Positions 1 through 7,667 of a stretch of 64,000 bases of DNA are shown here, in pieces. The first letter of the stretch is position 1. Each line of letters begins with the position of its first letter. Under the pieces are notes generated by a model that had not been told where the DNA came from, made no database searches, and saw only the letters and a list, made by a program, of their open reading frames with translations. Origin of the DNA: Ruminococcus_C sp963590855 (GTDB lineage: Bacteria; Bacillota; Clostridia; Oscillospirales; Ruminococcaceae); assembly GCA_963590855.1 (NCBI GenBank), contig CAVAQT010000008.1, forward strand, positions 1 through 64,000, in the 5' to 3' direction. Position numbers and translations under genes: made by a program.

Positions 1-1
1 C

Positions 2-220
2 TTACAAGGAGAACATGTACAGGAAAATGACTCAAAGGCATTTCAGTATTTTAAAAAAGCGGCAGAACAAGATTTTGCAGCAGCGCAATATAATTTGGGC
101 ATGTGTTATTACAATGGATGGGGCACACAGCCAAAAATGCAGCTTGCGCAATATTATATGAAAAAAGCAGCCGATCAGGATTATGAAGCCGCACAGGAAT
201 TTTTAGACGAAAATTTCTAA
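2..220 (+). CDS. Sel1-like repeat protein, C-terminal fragment (partial)
   Basis: The reading frame is open from the left edge to a TAA and gives the last 72 residues of a larger protein. Two helical repeats of the Sel1/TPR-like type are visible: AFQYFKKAAEQDFAAAQYNL followed by GMCYYNGWG, then AQYYMKKAADQDYEAAQ. Sel1 repeats form protein-binding alpha solenoids and do not identify an enzyme activity. The start, domain content upstream and any signal peptide lie outside the window. A strong terminator follows 43 bases after the stop, so this is the last gene of its transcript. Confidence 0.85.
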   Translation, partial: LQGEHVQENDSKAFQYFKKAAEQDFAAAQYNLGMCYYNGWGTQPKMQLAQYYMKKAADQDYEAAQEFLDENF

Positions 221-262
221 TCTATCTCTATAACTCCAAAAATCTTTTTATTCTTTTTTCTA

Positions 263-300
263 AATCCCGACAGAGTCCATCCTCTCTCGGGATTTTTCTT
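263..300 (+). terminator. Intrinsic terminator after Sel1 gene
   Basis: Arms AATCCCGA (263-270) and TCGGGATT (287-294) pair perfectly, an inner AGAG/CTCT pairing extends the stem, and a T-rich tract follows. Confidence 0.85.
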
Positions 301-342
301 TTTCCCATTCGCTCCGCACACCCGAATATTTTCAATTTCCGC

Positions 343-371
343 TTGAAATCCTGCAAAAAATATGCTATAAT
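343..371 (+). promoter_or_regulatory. Sigma-A promoter, extended -10, for tautomerase-maf
   Basis: TTGAAA (343-348), a 17-base spacer and TATAAT (366-371) preceded by TG (TGCTATAAT). It lies just after the terminator and about 60 bases before the tautomerase start. Confidence 0.85.
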
Positions 372-429
372 AAAATGCATTCCGGTCATGGAATACAATG
401 CATATGCAAAACACAGGGAGGAACTGACA

Positions 430-663
430 ATGCCGCATATCACAATCAAAATGCTGAAAGGCAGAACCGATGAGCAAAAAAAGCTGGCAGCGGATAAAGT
501 AGCTGCTGCACTGGTAGACGCGATCGGCTGCAATCCGGAACATATTTCCGTTGCCGTAGAGGATTTCACACCGCTGGAATGGCAGGATGAATTTCGGAAG
601 GAAGTAACAGAAAGCAGCCATATTTACAAAGAACCGCAGTACGACCCGAAGGACGTTCTCTGA
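430..663 (+). CDS. 4-oxalocrotonate tautomerase family protein (PptA-like)
   Basis: A 77-residue protein of the small tautomerase superfamily. Pro2 becomes the N-terminal catalytic base after Met removal (MPHITIKML), which fits this start better than an upstream in-frame ATG at 343; GGAGGAAC at 418-425 is the ribosome binding site. Members are typically 60-80 residues, form dimers or hexamers, and tautomerise enol/keto acids; the physiological substrate cannot be read from sequence. The pattern MPHI.IK...RTDEQK...A and the WQDEF segment near residue 58 resemble the PptA subgroup. The stop overlaps the maf start (TGATG), so the two are translationally coupled. A cytosolic location is expected. 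Confidence 0.85.
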   Translation: MPHITIKMLKGRTDEQKKLAADKVAAALVDAIGCNPEHISVAVEDFTPLEWQDEFRKEVTESSHIYKEPQYDPKDVL

Positions 664-1226
664 TGGGGCTGATCTTAGCCTCTGCATCACCGCGGCGGCA
701 GGAACTCCTGCGGCTGATCTCGGAAGACTTTACCGTTGTTCCGGCAGCTGTAGAAGAGTCTCTGCCGCCGATGCTGTCTGTGCAGGAGGCTGCACAATAC
801 CTGGCGCGGAAAAAGGCGCTTGCCGTCGCGGAGCAGCACCCGGCGGACATCGTCCTCGGCTCTGATACAACGGTGGTGCTGGAGAATACCATCCTAGGAA
901 AGCCCGGCACACCAGAGCGCGCGGCAGATATGCTGCGGATGCTGTCCGGAAAAACGCACCACGTCATCACCGGCGTTGCGATCGTGCAGGGAGAGCGCAT
1001 CGTCTCCTTTCAGACGGATACCGCAGTGACATTTTATCCGCTTTCCGAGACGCAGATACAGCAGTATGTTGCGACCAATGAACCGCTGGATAAAGCCGGC
1101 GGCTATGGGATACAGGGGTACGGTGCTCTGCTGGTGCAGAAGATCCAGGGCGACTTTTACGGCGTTGTCGGCCTGCCGGTGGCTGAGACCGCCAGAGCGC
1201 TGCGGCAGTTTCAAAAGGGAGAATGA
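663..1226 (+). CDS. maf: Maf family nucleoside triphosphate pyrophosphatase
   Basis: 187 residues, the normal Maf length. The N-terminal signature LASASPRRQELL (residues 5-16), the SDT motif at 67-69 with the likely catalytic Asp68, and GKP at 79-81 are the conserved Maf active-site elements. Maf proteins hydrolyse dTTP/UTP or modified nucleotides to the monophosphate and pyrophosphate; in Bacillus overexpression affects septation. The ATG overlaps the tautomerase stop. It is the second gene of a two-gene transcript, followed by terminator-like hairpins. Confidence 0.93.
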   Translation: MGLILASASPRRQELLRLISEDFTVVPAAVEESLPPMLSVQEAAQYLARKKALAVAEQHPADIVLGSDTTVVLENTILGKPGTPERAADMLRMLSGKTHHVITGVAIVQGERIVSFQTDTAVTFYPLSETQIQQYVATNEPLDKAGGYGIQGYGALLVQKIQGDFYGVVGLPVAETARALRQFQKGE

Positions 1227-1252
1227 GAAACAGAAAATATCAGATAGATTTT

Positions 1253-1290
1253 AGACAGCGCCGTCCGGCAGACCTTGTGCGGTGCTGTCT
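1253..1290 (+). terminator. Terminator-like hairpin after maf (GTGCGGTG family)
   Basis: AGACAGCGCCG (1253-1263) pairs with TGCGGTGCTGTCT (ending 1290) with G-U pairs. Only three T follow, so termination may be partial. The 3' arm resembles hairpins at 15527 and 42066. Confidence 0.5.
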
Positions 1291-1292
1291 TT

Positions 1293-1326
1293 AGAATCTG
1301 TCTTCTGTTTTGTGAAGACAGATTCT
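1293..1326 (+). promoter_or_regulatory. Perfect 13-bp hairpin just before the DUF4317 ribosome binding site
   Basis: AGAATCTGTCTTC (1293-1305) and GAAGACAGATTCT (1314-1326) are perfect inverted repeats around an 8-base T-rich loop. The 3' arm ends three bases before AAAGGAG. No clear promoter lies between it and maf. It could be an operator, an mRNA stabiliser or a translation-control hairpin. Confidence 0.55.
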
Positions 1327-1341
1327 TAGAAAGGAGCAGCC

Positions 1342-2529
1342 ATGAATAAAAAAGAACTCTCTGAGATTCGGAAGAACTTTTCCGATACCAGTGACCTCTT
1401 TGTCCTGAATCAGGTGGCGACGGCATTTGTAGACAGTGAAAAGAACATTCGCTGTCAGACGAGCCGCGCGTATCACAATATCCCCTCCGAAGAAAGCGAC
1501 TGCCTGATGGCAACCCTGAAACGGGTTCTTGCCGGAACATTGGGAAAAGGCTTGCTGGAATACGAGTTCCCGAAAGAGGCATATGAAGAGGGCGGCAGCC
1601 AGTCTATTTTATATGATGCCTTAAATACAAAGCTGGAAGAAGAGGGCGCGGTAAATAATCTGATGGAGCAGATCGTCCGTAATATGGACTATGTTTCTAC
1701 ATACGCGATCCTGATCGGACATTGTACCTATACCGTCTTTCAGAAATCCAAGAGCGATGAACTGGATCCGTATCAGAGCCATGACTATCGCTTCCTTGTG
1801 GCAGCCATCTGCCCGGTGGAGGTTCGCGTAGACGGCCTGATCTATAACGAGGATGAAAACGCCATCGAGAAAAAGAACGTCTACGACCGCATTGTCGCAG
1901 AGATCCCCACAGACGGCTTCCTCTATCCCACATTTACCGGAAGAGGGCCGGATGTCAACCATGTGCTGTATTCTGCCCATAAGCCGAAAGAGGTAAACAT
2001 CAGCATCGTGGAAAATGTTCTGGGATGCCCGTTCAATCGCACAGCCCAGGAGCAGAAGGAAACCTTTCAGAGCATGATGCAGGAGATCGTATCCGATGAG
2101 CTCAGCTACTCCGTGATTACCGGAGTAAACGAAAAGCTGCGGGATATTGCGGCAGAATATGCCAATGAGCCAGACCTTCCGGTGGTGGATGACATCCATG
2201 TGCGTGATATTCTCCTGGATTCCGGCGTAAGCCAGGAGCGGGCGGAAGAGATGCAGATGGCATATCGGGAAGCGACCCAGGACAAACCAATCACCGTCAA
2301 CAATCTGATTGAAAACAAAACCACCATCAGTCTGGACGGCATCACGGTCTCCATCGGAAAGGACGCGACCGATAAGGTGCGGACACAGTGCGTAAACGGC
2401 AGACGTTACCTGCTGATCGACCTGGATGATCCGGCGGTAGAGATCAACGGCCTGACTGCCCGTATTGCAGAACAGCTGCATTCGCCGTCCGAGTCGGATG
2501 AAGCAGAGGACTTTGACGAAGAGGCATAA
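1342..2529 (+). CDS. DUF4317 domain-containing protein
   Basis: 395 residues, starting MNKKELSEIRKNF, the characteristic opening of DUF4317 proteins, which are common in Clostridia and have no assigned function. No signal peptide or membrane segment is seen; the last 15 residues are acidic (SDEAEDFDEEA), suggesting a soluble cytosolic protein. The start has AAAGGAG eight bases upstream. It stands alone: hairpins precede it and a new promoter follows at 2563. Family assignment rests on recognition of the N-terminal motif and length. Function unknown. Confidence 0.85.
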   Translation: MNKKELSEIRKNFSDTSDLFVLNQVATAFVDSEKNIRCQTSRAYHNIPSEESDCLMATLKRVLAGTLGKGLLEYEFPKEAYEEGGSQSILYDALNTKLEEEGAVNNLMEQIVRNMDYVSTYAILIGHCTYTVFQKSKSDELDPYQSHDYRFLVAAICPVEVRVDGLIYNEDENAIEKKNVYDRIVAEIPTDGFLYPTFTGRGPDVNHVLYSAHKPKEVNISIVENVLGCPFNRTAQEQKETFQSMMQEIVSDELSYSVITGVNEKLRDIAAEYANEPDLPVVDDIHVRDILLDSGVSQERAEEMQMAYREATQDKPITVNNLIENKTTISLDGITVSIGKDATDKVRTQCVNGRRYLLIDLDDPAVEINGLTARIAEQLHSPSESDEAEDFDEEA

Positions 2530-2562
2530 CATGGCATCGTTGCGCCTGTGGCGAAAAAATCC

Positions 2563-2591
2563 TTGCATTTCCAAATGAAATATGCTATAAT
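2563..2591 (+). promoter_or_regulatory. Sigma-A promoter, extended -10, for the cyclophilin gene
   Basis: TTGCAT (2563-2568), 17-base spacer, TGC then TATAAT (2586-2591). Nearly the same module occurs at 13602. The leader to the start is about 90 bases. Confidence 0.88.
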
Positions 2592-2687
2592 AAAGCTTAT
2601 GACAATACACATTTCAGGTGGACGTTCTAAGAACCCGGCTCAGCCTTTGATCTGAGGCAGAGTCTTGTAAAGAAAGGCAAATGAAAT

Positions 2688-3338
2688 ATGAGAAAACGTG
2701 GATTAAAAATTCTGGCATTCGGCATCAGCGCGGCGCTTCTGATGGGAACATTCGGCGCCTGCGGTTCTAAAAAATCGGATAGCACGGCAGATGCATCCGG
2801 AGATTCGTTTGTAATCACTCTGTATCCGGATATCGCGCCGATCACCTGCGAGAACTTTGAAAGCCTGGTGAAGGACGGCTTCTATGACGGCTTAAAGTTC
2901 CATCGCGTGGTAGAAGGCTTTATGGCACAGGGCGGCGACCCGAAGGGCGACGGCACCGGCGGCAGCGAAAACACCATCAAGGGCGAATTTTCTCAGAACG
3001 GCGTGGAGAACTCTCTCTCTCATACAAGAGGCGTTGTGTCCATGGCGCGTTCCAGCGATCCGGATAGCGCATCCAGCCAGTTCTTTATCTGCTATTCAGA
3101 TGACGATACATTTCTGGACGGACAGTATGCCGCATTCGGAAAGGTGACAGAGGGCATGGACGTTGTGGATTCCTTCCTGGAGATCGAGCGCTCCATGGGC
3201 AGTGACGGTGCACAGTCTGCGCCGACGACCGATATCGTGATGGAAAAGGTAAAGATGATCGACGATGACTCTGACGGAAATCCCCGCGTAGAAGTTACTA
3301 TGAACGATTTCCTGAAGGACAGCAAAAGCGCTGAATAA
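2688..3338 (+). CDS. Cyclophilin-type peptidyl-prolyl cis-trans isomerase, lipoprotein
   Basis: 216 residues. The N terminus MRKRGLKIL plus a hydrophobic stretch ending GTFGAC is a lipoprotein signal; Cys25 is the predicted lipidated residue, so the enzyme is tethered outside the membrane. The cyclophilin domain spans about residues 40-195 and carries FHRVVEGFMAQGGDP (catalytic Arg in FHR), GTGG and SSQFFI, the hallmarks of an active isomerase. It probably assists folding of secreted proteins. It is monocistronic, with its own promoter at 2563 and a hairpin after the stop. The lipidation machinery fits the lspA gene at 28468. Confidence 0.93.
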   Translation: MRKRGLKILAFGISAALLMGTFGACGSKKSDSTADASGDSFVITLYPDIAPITCENFESLVKDGFYDGLKFHRVVEGFMAQGGDPKGDGTGGSENTIKGEFSQNGVENSLSHTRGVVSMARSSDPDSASSQFFICYSDDDTFLDGQYAAFGKVTEGMDVVDSFLEIERSMGSDGAQSAPTTDIVMEKVKMIDDDSDGNPRVEVTMNDFLKDSKSAE

Positions 3339-3373
3339 GAGTACGCGATAGGTTTTGTGAGACGAATACATTG

Positions 3374-3407
3374 CAGCAGGCACGAGTCCAATTGATCGTG
3401 CCTGCTG
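3374..3407 (+). terminator. Strong hairpin after the cyclophilin gene, weak U-tract
   Basis: CAGCAGGCACGA (3374-3385) and TCGTGCCTGCTG (3396-3407) pair perfectly around a 10-base loop. Only a short TTCTGT follows, so read-through into murD is possible. Confidence 0.55.
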
Positions 3408-3437
3408 TTCTGTCCATACAGAGCAGGAGGAATTACG

Positions 3438-4829
3438 ATGCATAATATTGCACATTTTTTTGAAACCATGCAAAAGAGCCGCGTTGCGTTTATCGGCACC
3501 GGCGTAACAAACGGAGATATCATTCGGCTGTTCCGGAAAAAAGGCATAGACGTAACGCTGTTGGATCGGAAGAGCCGGGAACAGCTTGGAGAAACCTATA
3601 CAGAATTTGAAAAACTGGGCGTAAAGTTCTGCCTGGGCGACAGCTATCTGGACGCTCTGACAGACTATGATGTTGTTTTTCGTTCTCCCGGTATGTACTA
3701 TCATAATGCAAAGCTGCAGGAAGCGCGGAAAAACGGCGTTGTAATCACTTCTGAGATGGAAGTCTTTTTCTCTCTTTGCCCCTGCAAGATCTATGCGGTA
3801 ACGGGTTCAGACGGCAAGACCACCACAACAACCCTGATCTCAGAATTTCTCTCCCGTGCCGGATTCCGGGTGCATAAGGGCGGAAATATCGGCCGTGCAT
3901 TGCTTCCGGTCATCGAAGAGATCCAGGAAAACGATGTGGCAGTGGTAGAGCTTTCCAGCTTCCAGCTGCTTTCCATGCGCCAGTCTCCCGATGTTGCCGT
4001 TATCACCAACATTGCACCGAACCATCTGGATGTGCACGGCACAATGGAAGAGTATATTTACGCAAAAACGAATATTCTGGCACACCAGGATGCATTCTCC
4101 AGAACCATTCTGAACCAGGATAATGCACCTACCATGGAACTGGCATCTATGGTGCGCGGAACATTGACCACTTTTTCCCGTCAGACAAAGCCGTCGTTCG
4201 GTACTTATCTTCGCGAGGACGGCATGCTGTGCTATACCAAAAACGGAGAGGATACTCCCATCGTCCATCAGAATGACATTCGTATCCCCGGCATGCACAA
4301 CGTGGAAAACTACCTGGCAGCAGTCAATGCGGTGTGGGGTGTTGTCTCCATTGAGGACATTCAGTATGTTGCAAAGAACTTTGGCGGCGTAGAGCACCGC
4401 ATCGAATTTGTACGGGAACTCAACGGCGTAAAATGGTACAACGACAGCATTGCCACCAGCCCTACACGCGTACTGGCAGGTCTGCGCTCTTTCCAGCAAA
4501 AGCTGATCGTAATCATGGGCGGCTATGATAAGAAGATCCCGTTTGAACCCATGGCAGACACCGTTTGCAAGCAGGTGAAACTGGTACTGCTGATGGGTGT
4601 GACAGCGGATAAGATCGAAGCTGCTATCCGCGGTAGTCAGTATTATCAGGAAGGCGCGCCGGAACTGGTGCACGTCGGCTCTATGGAAGAAGCTGTTCTG
4701 GAAGCACAGAAACGGGCGAAAGCAGGGGATATTGTAACACTGTCTCCGGCTTGCGCAAGTTTCGATCTGTACCCGAATTTTGAGGCGAGAGGAATCCACT
4801 ATAAAAACCTGGTAAAGGAGCTGCACTAA
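3438..4829 (+). CDS. murD: UDP-N-acetylmuramoyl-L-alanine--D-glutamate ligase
   Basis: 463 residues, the normal MurD length. It adds D-glutamate to UDP-MurNAc-L-Ala in cytosolic peptidoglycan precursor synthesis, using ATP. The N-terminal Rossmann-like domain begins RVAFIGTGVTNGD; the ATP-binding loop GSDGKTTTTT lies near residues 120-130; the central and C-terminal Mur ligase domains follow, with NIAPNHLDVHG and YNDSIATSPTR typical of MurD. The start is preceded by GCAGGAGGAA. Two bases separate its stop from the next gene, so it heads a run of closely packed genes (two M42 peptidases, GNAT, YnbB). It is separated from the usual dcw cluster, which is seen in many Clostridia. Confidence 0.95.
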   Translation: MHNIAHFFETMQKSRVAFIGTGVTNGDIIRLFRKKGIDVTLLDRKSREQLGETYTEFEKLGVKFCLGDSYLDALTDYDVVFRSPGMYYHNAKLQEARKNGVVITSEMEVFFSLCPCKIYAVTGSDGKTTTTTLISEFLSRAGFRVHKGGNIGRALLPVIEEIQENDVAVVELSSFQLLSMRQSPDVAVITNIAPNHLDVHGTMEEYIYAKTNILAHQDAFSRTILNQDNAPTMELASMVRGTLTTFSRQTKPSFGTYLREDGMLCYTKNGEDTPIVHQNDIRIPGMHNVENYLAAVNAVWGVVSIEDIQYVAKNFGGVEHRIEFVRELNGVKWYNDSIATSPTRVLAGLRSFQQKLIVIMGGYDKKIPFEPMADTVCKQVKLVLLMGVTADKIEAAIRGSQYYQEGAPELVHVGSMEEAVLEAQKRAKAGDIVTLSPACASFDLYPNFEARGIHYKNLVKELH

Positions 4830-4831
4830 CG

Positions 4832-5851
4832 ATGGATTGGATCAATTTACTGGGACAGCTGACAGAAGTCTCCGGTGTTTCCGGAAGGGAATGCAGCATT
4901 GCAGATAAAGTGCAAAAGCTTCTGGAGCCGTATTGTGACAGCGTAGAACAGCGCCAGGGAAATGTCCTTGGTACACTGGGAGAACGCCGTCCGGGAAAAC
5001 CCCATGTTCTGCTGGATGCGCATATGGATCAGGTAGGATTCCTGGTGACTGCGATCACAGAAGACGGATTCCTTCGGGTCGGAAATGTAGGCGGACTTGA
5101 CCTGCGCCTGATGCCGGCACAGCGTGTCCTGATTCACGGCAAAAAAGAAATCCCCGGTGTGATCTGCTGCATTCCGCCGCACCTGCAGGGCGGTGAGGAA
5201 CACGTTTTGTCCGTTGCGGAGATCGCGATCGATACCGGGTATTCTAAAGCAGCACTGGAGGAGATCGTATCGCCGGGTGATGCGGTTTCGTTTGCAATGC
5301 CGTTTGCGGCACTGGAAAACGATCGCGTTTCCGGACGTTCTCTGGATGACCGCTGCGGTGTTGCAGCGATTCTCTATGCATTGTCTCTGGTACAGGGTGA
5401 AGCGCTTCCGTGCAGCTGTTCCGTGCTGTTTTCGACACAGGAAGAAACCGGCGAGCGCGGCGCAATGATCGGCGCATATACCATCAATCCGGATATTGCC
5501 CTTGCCGTAGATGTGACATTTGCACTGGGACACGGTGATGATCCGACAAAATGCGGAAAAATGGGCGGCGGCCCTATGATCGGCATCTCGCCTTCGCTTT
5601 CCCGGGATGTTGCCAATGCGCTGATCGCGGCGGCGGAAGCAGAGCAGATCCCGTGGCAGCCGGAAGTGATGTCCGGCATGACGGGAACCAATGCAGACCG
5701 TTTTTCTGTGACACGGGGCGGCGTCTGCGCCGGAACGGTTTCGATTCCGCTTCGCTATATGCATACGCCATCAGAGGTGATCGCGCTGTCTGATGTCAAA
5801 CAGACCGGAGAACTTCTGGCGGCTTATTTGAGGAGGTGCGGAGTATGCTGA
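4832..5851 (+). CDS. M42 family metallopeptidase (glutamyl/leucyl aminopeptidase type)
   Basis: 339 residues. Metal ligands of a co-catalytic M42 aminopeptidase are all visible: His64 and Asp66 region (AHMDQVGF), Asp172/Asp173 (LDDRCG), Glu204-Glu205 (QEETGERGA), Asp227 (AVDVTF) and His311 (YMHTPSEV). Family members form cytosolic dodecameric tetrahedral peptidases that trim peptides from the N terminus. The start comes two bases after murD, and the 3' end overlaps the next M42 gene. Substrate preference is not readable. The two adjacent paralogues could form mixed assemblies, which is inference. Confidence 0.92.
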   Translation: MDWINLLGQLTEVSGVSGRECSIADKVQKLLEPYCDSVEQRQGNVLGTLGERRPGKPHVLLDAHMDQVGFLVTAITEDGFLRVGNVGGLDLRLMPAQRVLIHGKKEIPGVICCIPPHLQGGEEHVLSVAEIAIDTGYSKAALEEIVSPGDAVSFAMPFAALENDRVSGRSLDDRCGVAAILYALSLVQGEALPCSCSVLFSTQEETGERGAMIGAYTINPDIALAVDVTFALGHGDDPTKCGKMGGGPMIGISPSLSRDVANALIAAAEAEQIPWQPEVMSGMTGTNADRFSVTRGGVCAGTVSIPLRYMHTPSEVIALSDVKQTGELLAAYLRRCGVC

Positions 5852-6873
5852 AACATTTTGAAACGCTCTGTAATTTGTGTGCATCATCCGGCGATGAAAA
5901 TGCAGTTCGCAGCTATCTGATTGCGGAACTTGCCAAACTGGACGGCGTAACCTGGTCTGTCGATCCGCTCGGCAATCTGCTGGTGGAAAAACGCGGTCAA
6001 AAGCGTGCACCGCATAAGCTGATGGTCAGCGCACATATGGATGAAGTCGGAATGATCGTGACACACATCAACGGCGACGGCACACTGTGTGTCCAGCCGG
6101 TCGGCGGCGTGGATGCTTCTGTTGCAATTGGCAGACAGGTCTGGGTAGGAGAAAAGCATATTCCAGGCGTTGTCGGCGCAAAGCCGATACATCTGCTCAG
6201 CCCGGAAGAAAAGAAAGTGCTTCCCAAATGGAGCGGACTCGTCCTGGACATTGGCGCAGATTCTGCCGCAGAAGCCAGAAACGCTGCACCGGAGGGAACA
6301 TACGCTTATTTCATGCCCAACTTTACAAAAATGGGAGAAACTTGCGTGTGCAGCAAGGCAATCGACGATCGTGCCGGATGCGCCATGCTGCTGAACTTGT
6401 TGGAACAGGATGCAGCATATGATTTTACAGCGGCATTTCTGGTACAGGAGGAGATCGGACTTCGCGGTGCTAAAGCAGCGGCATATACCGTAGACCCGGA
6501 CTTTGCCCTTGTCTTGGAAGCAACAACTGCGGCGGATATTGTCGGCGCAGAAGAGGATGCAAAGGTCTGCTGCCTGGGCAGTGGCCCCGTGGTTTCTTTC
6601 ATGGATCGCAGCACGATTTATGACCGGGAATTATATCAGCTGGCATTCTCCATCTGCAAAGCTGCCGGCATTCCCTGCCAGACAAAGTCACGGATCGCAG
6701 GCGGAAATGACAGCGGTGCAATTCATGTCAGCCGCGGCGGTGTCCGGACACTGGCGGTGTCTCTGCCCTGCCGCTATCTGCATTCGCCGTCCTGCTTCGC
6801 AGATCTGACAGATCTTGATGCATGCATGACGCTTTTGCCGATGCTGATAAAATCCATAATGGAAGAAGTTTAA
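5845..6873 (+). CDS. M42 family metallopeptidase, second tandem copy
   Basis: 342 residues, paralogue of the preceding gene. Ligand motifs are SAHMDEVGM, AIDDRAGCA, VQEEIGLRGA, VLEAT and RYLHSPSC, so it should be an active two-metal aminopeptidase. I chose ATG 5845 because AGGAGGT at 5831-5837 sits seven bases upstream; an in-frame GTG at 5836 overlaps that ribosome binding site. It overlaps the first copy by seven bases, indicating translational coupling. Sequence divergence between the copies is clear across the whole length, so this is an old duplication rather than a recent one. Confidence 0.92.
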   Translation: MLKHFETLCNLCASSGDENAVRSYLIAELAKLDGVTWSVDPLGNLLVEKRGQKRAPHKLMVSAHMDEVGMIVTHINGDGTLCVQPVGGVDASVAIGRQVWVGEKHIPGVVGAKPIHLLSPEEKKVLPKWSGLVLDIGADSAAEARNAAPEGTYAYFMPNFTKMGETCVCSKAIDDRAGCAMLLNLLEQDAAYDFTAAFLVQEEIGLRGAKAAAYTVDPDFALVLEATTAADIVGAEEDAKVCCLGSGPVVSFMDRSTIYDRELYQLAFSICKAAGIPCQTKSRIAGGNDSGAIHVSRGGVRTLAVSLPCRYLHSPSCFADLTDLDACMTLLPMLIKSIMEEV

Positions 6874-6878
6874 CTTTT

Positions 6879-7664
6879 ATGATACAACAGATCACTGCGT
6901 TTTCTCCGGAAGAAACTGCTGTTTTGGAACAGAGCTGGCGGGGAAGACAAATACTTGCTTATCAAAAAGCTTACGGCGGCAGCTATGACTTTTGCCGTTT
7001 TTTTCGAGTGACCGGCTGCGGCGGCACAGGATGGCTTTTTTTGTTTAACGCTACACTTCTGATTTGCACAGACGGAGAGGTTCCGGCGGAGGAAATTCGT
7101 ACATTTGCAGCAATGCATCTGCCGTTTCGGATCGAATGCCCGGCATCGCTTTTGCCGGTGCTGGCACAGATTCCCAATTATCAGAAGCTTCACCGCGCCA
7201 CATTTCAGCTGACGCCGTCTGCACCGTCACAGGCGTTCTGCTCGGCGGAGGTCAATGAAAACCCCAAACTGCAGGATGTCTATCATATTTTGCAGGAGGG
7301 CTTCCCGAATCTGCTGGAATATTCTCTTTGGCTGACGGATGTTTCACATCGCTGCCGTCATGGAATGAGCAAGGTCTTGACTTATAAAGATAGTTCCACG
7401 CTGACGATGGTATATGACTGGAAGGGAAATGTCCTGGTGGGACAGGTCGCAACCAAGCTTGCACAGCGCGGCAGCGGCTATGCCCGTGATTTCCTTCGCT
7501 GGGTCGCTGAAAAATTGGCGCAGGAGGGAAAACGAGCTGTGCTGTACGCGCTGGACATTCGCATCAGCTTTTATCGGGAGATCGGCTTTCAGGAGATCGG
7601 ATCGGAATATGTGCTGGAACGGCAGGATGTGCCTAAGGAACAGCAAGAGAAAGGAGCGCTGTAA
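6879..7664 (+). CDS. GNAT family N-acetyltransferase-like protein
   Basis: 261 residues from ATG 6879, six bases after the M42 stop; an upstream in-frame ATG at 6822 lies inside the M42 gene and is rejected. The C-terminal third has the GNAT acetyl-CoA fold pattern: strand TLTMVYDWKGNVLVGQVAT, then RGSGYARDFLRWVAEKLAQE (the Q/R-x-x-G-x-G/A loop region) and FYREIGFQEIGSEYVLER at the end. The N-terminal two thirds are not recognised. The acetyl acceptor is unknown. It is co-transcribed with the peptidases and YnbB by spacing. Confidence 0.75.
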   Translation: MIQQITAFSPEETAVLEQSWRGRQILAYQKAYGGSYDFCRFFRVTGCGGTGWLFLFNATLLICTDGEVPAEEIRTFAAMHLPFRIECPASLLPVLAQIPNYQKLHRATFQLTPSAPSQAFCSAEVNENPKLQDVYHILQEGFPNLLEYSLWLTDVSHRCRHGMSKVLTYKDSSTLTMVYDWKGNVLVGQVATKLAQRGSGYARDFLRWVAEKLAQEGKRAVLYALDIRISFYREIGFQEIGSEYVLERQDVPKEQQEKGAL

Positions 7665-7667
7665 AAA

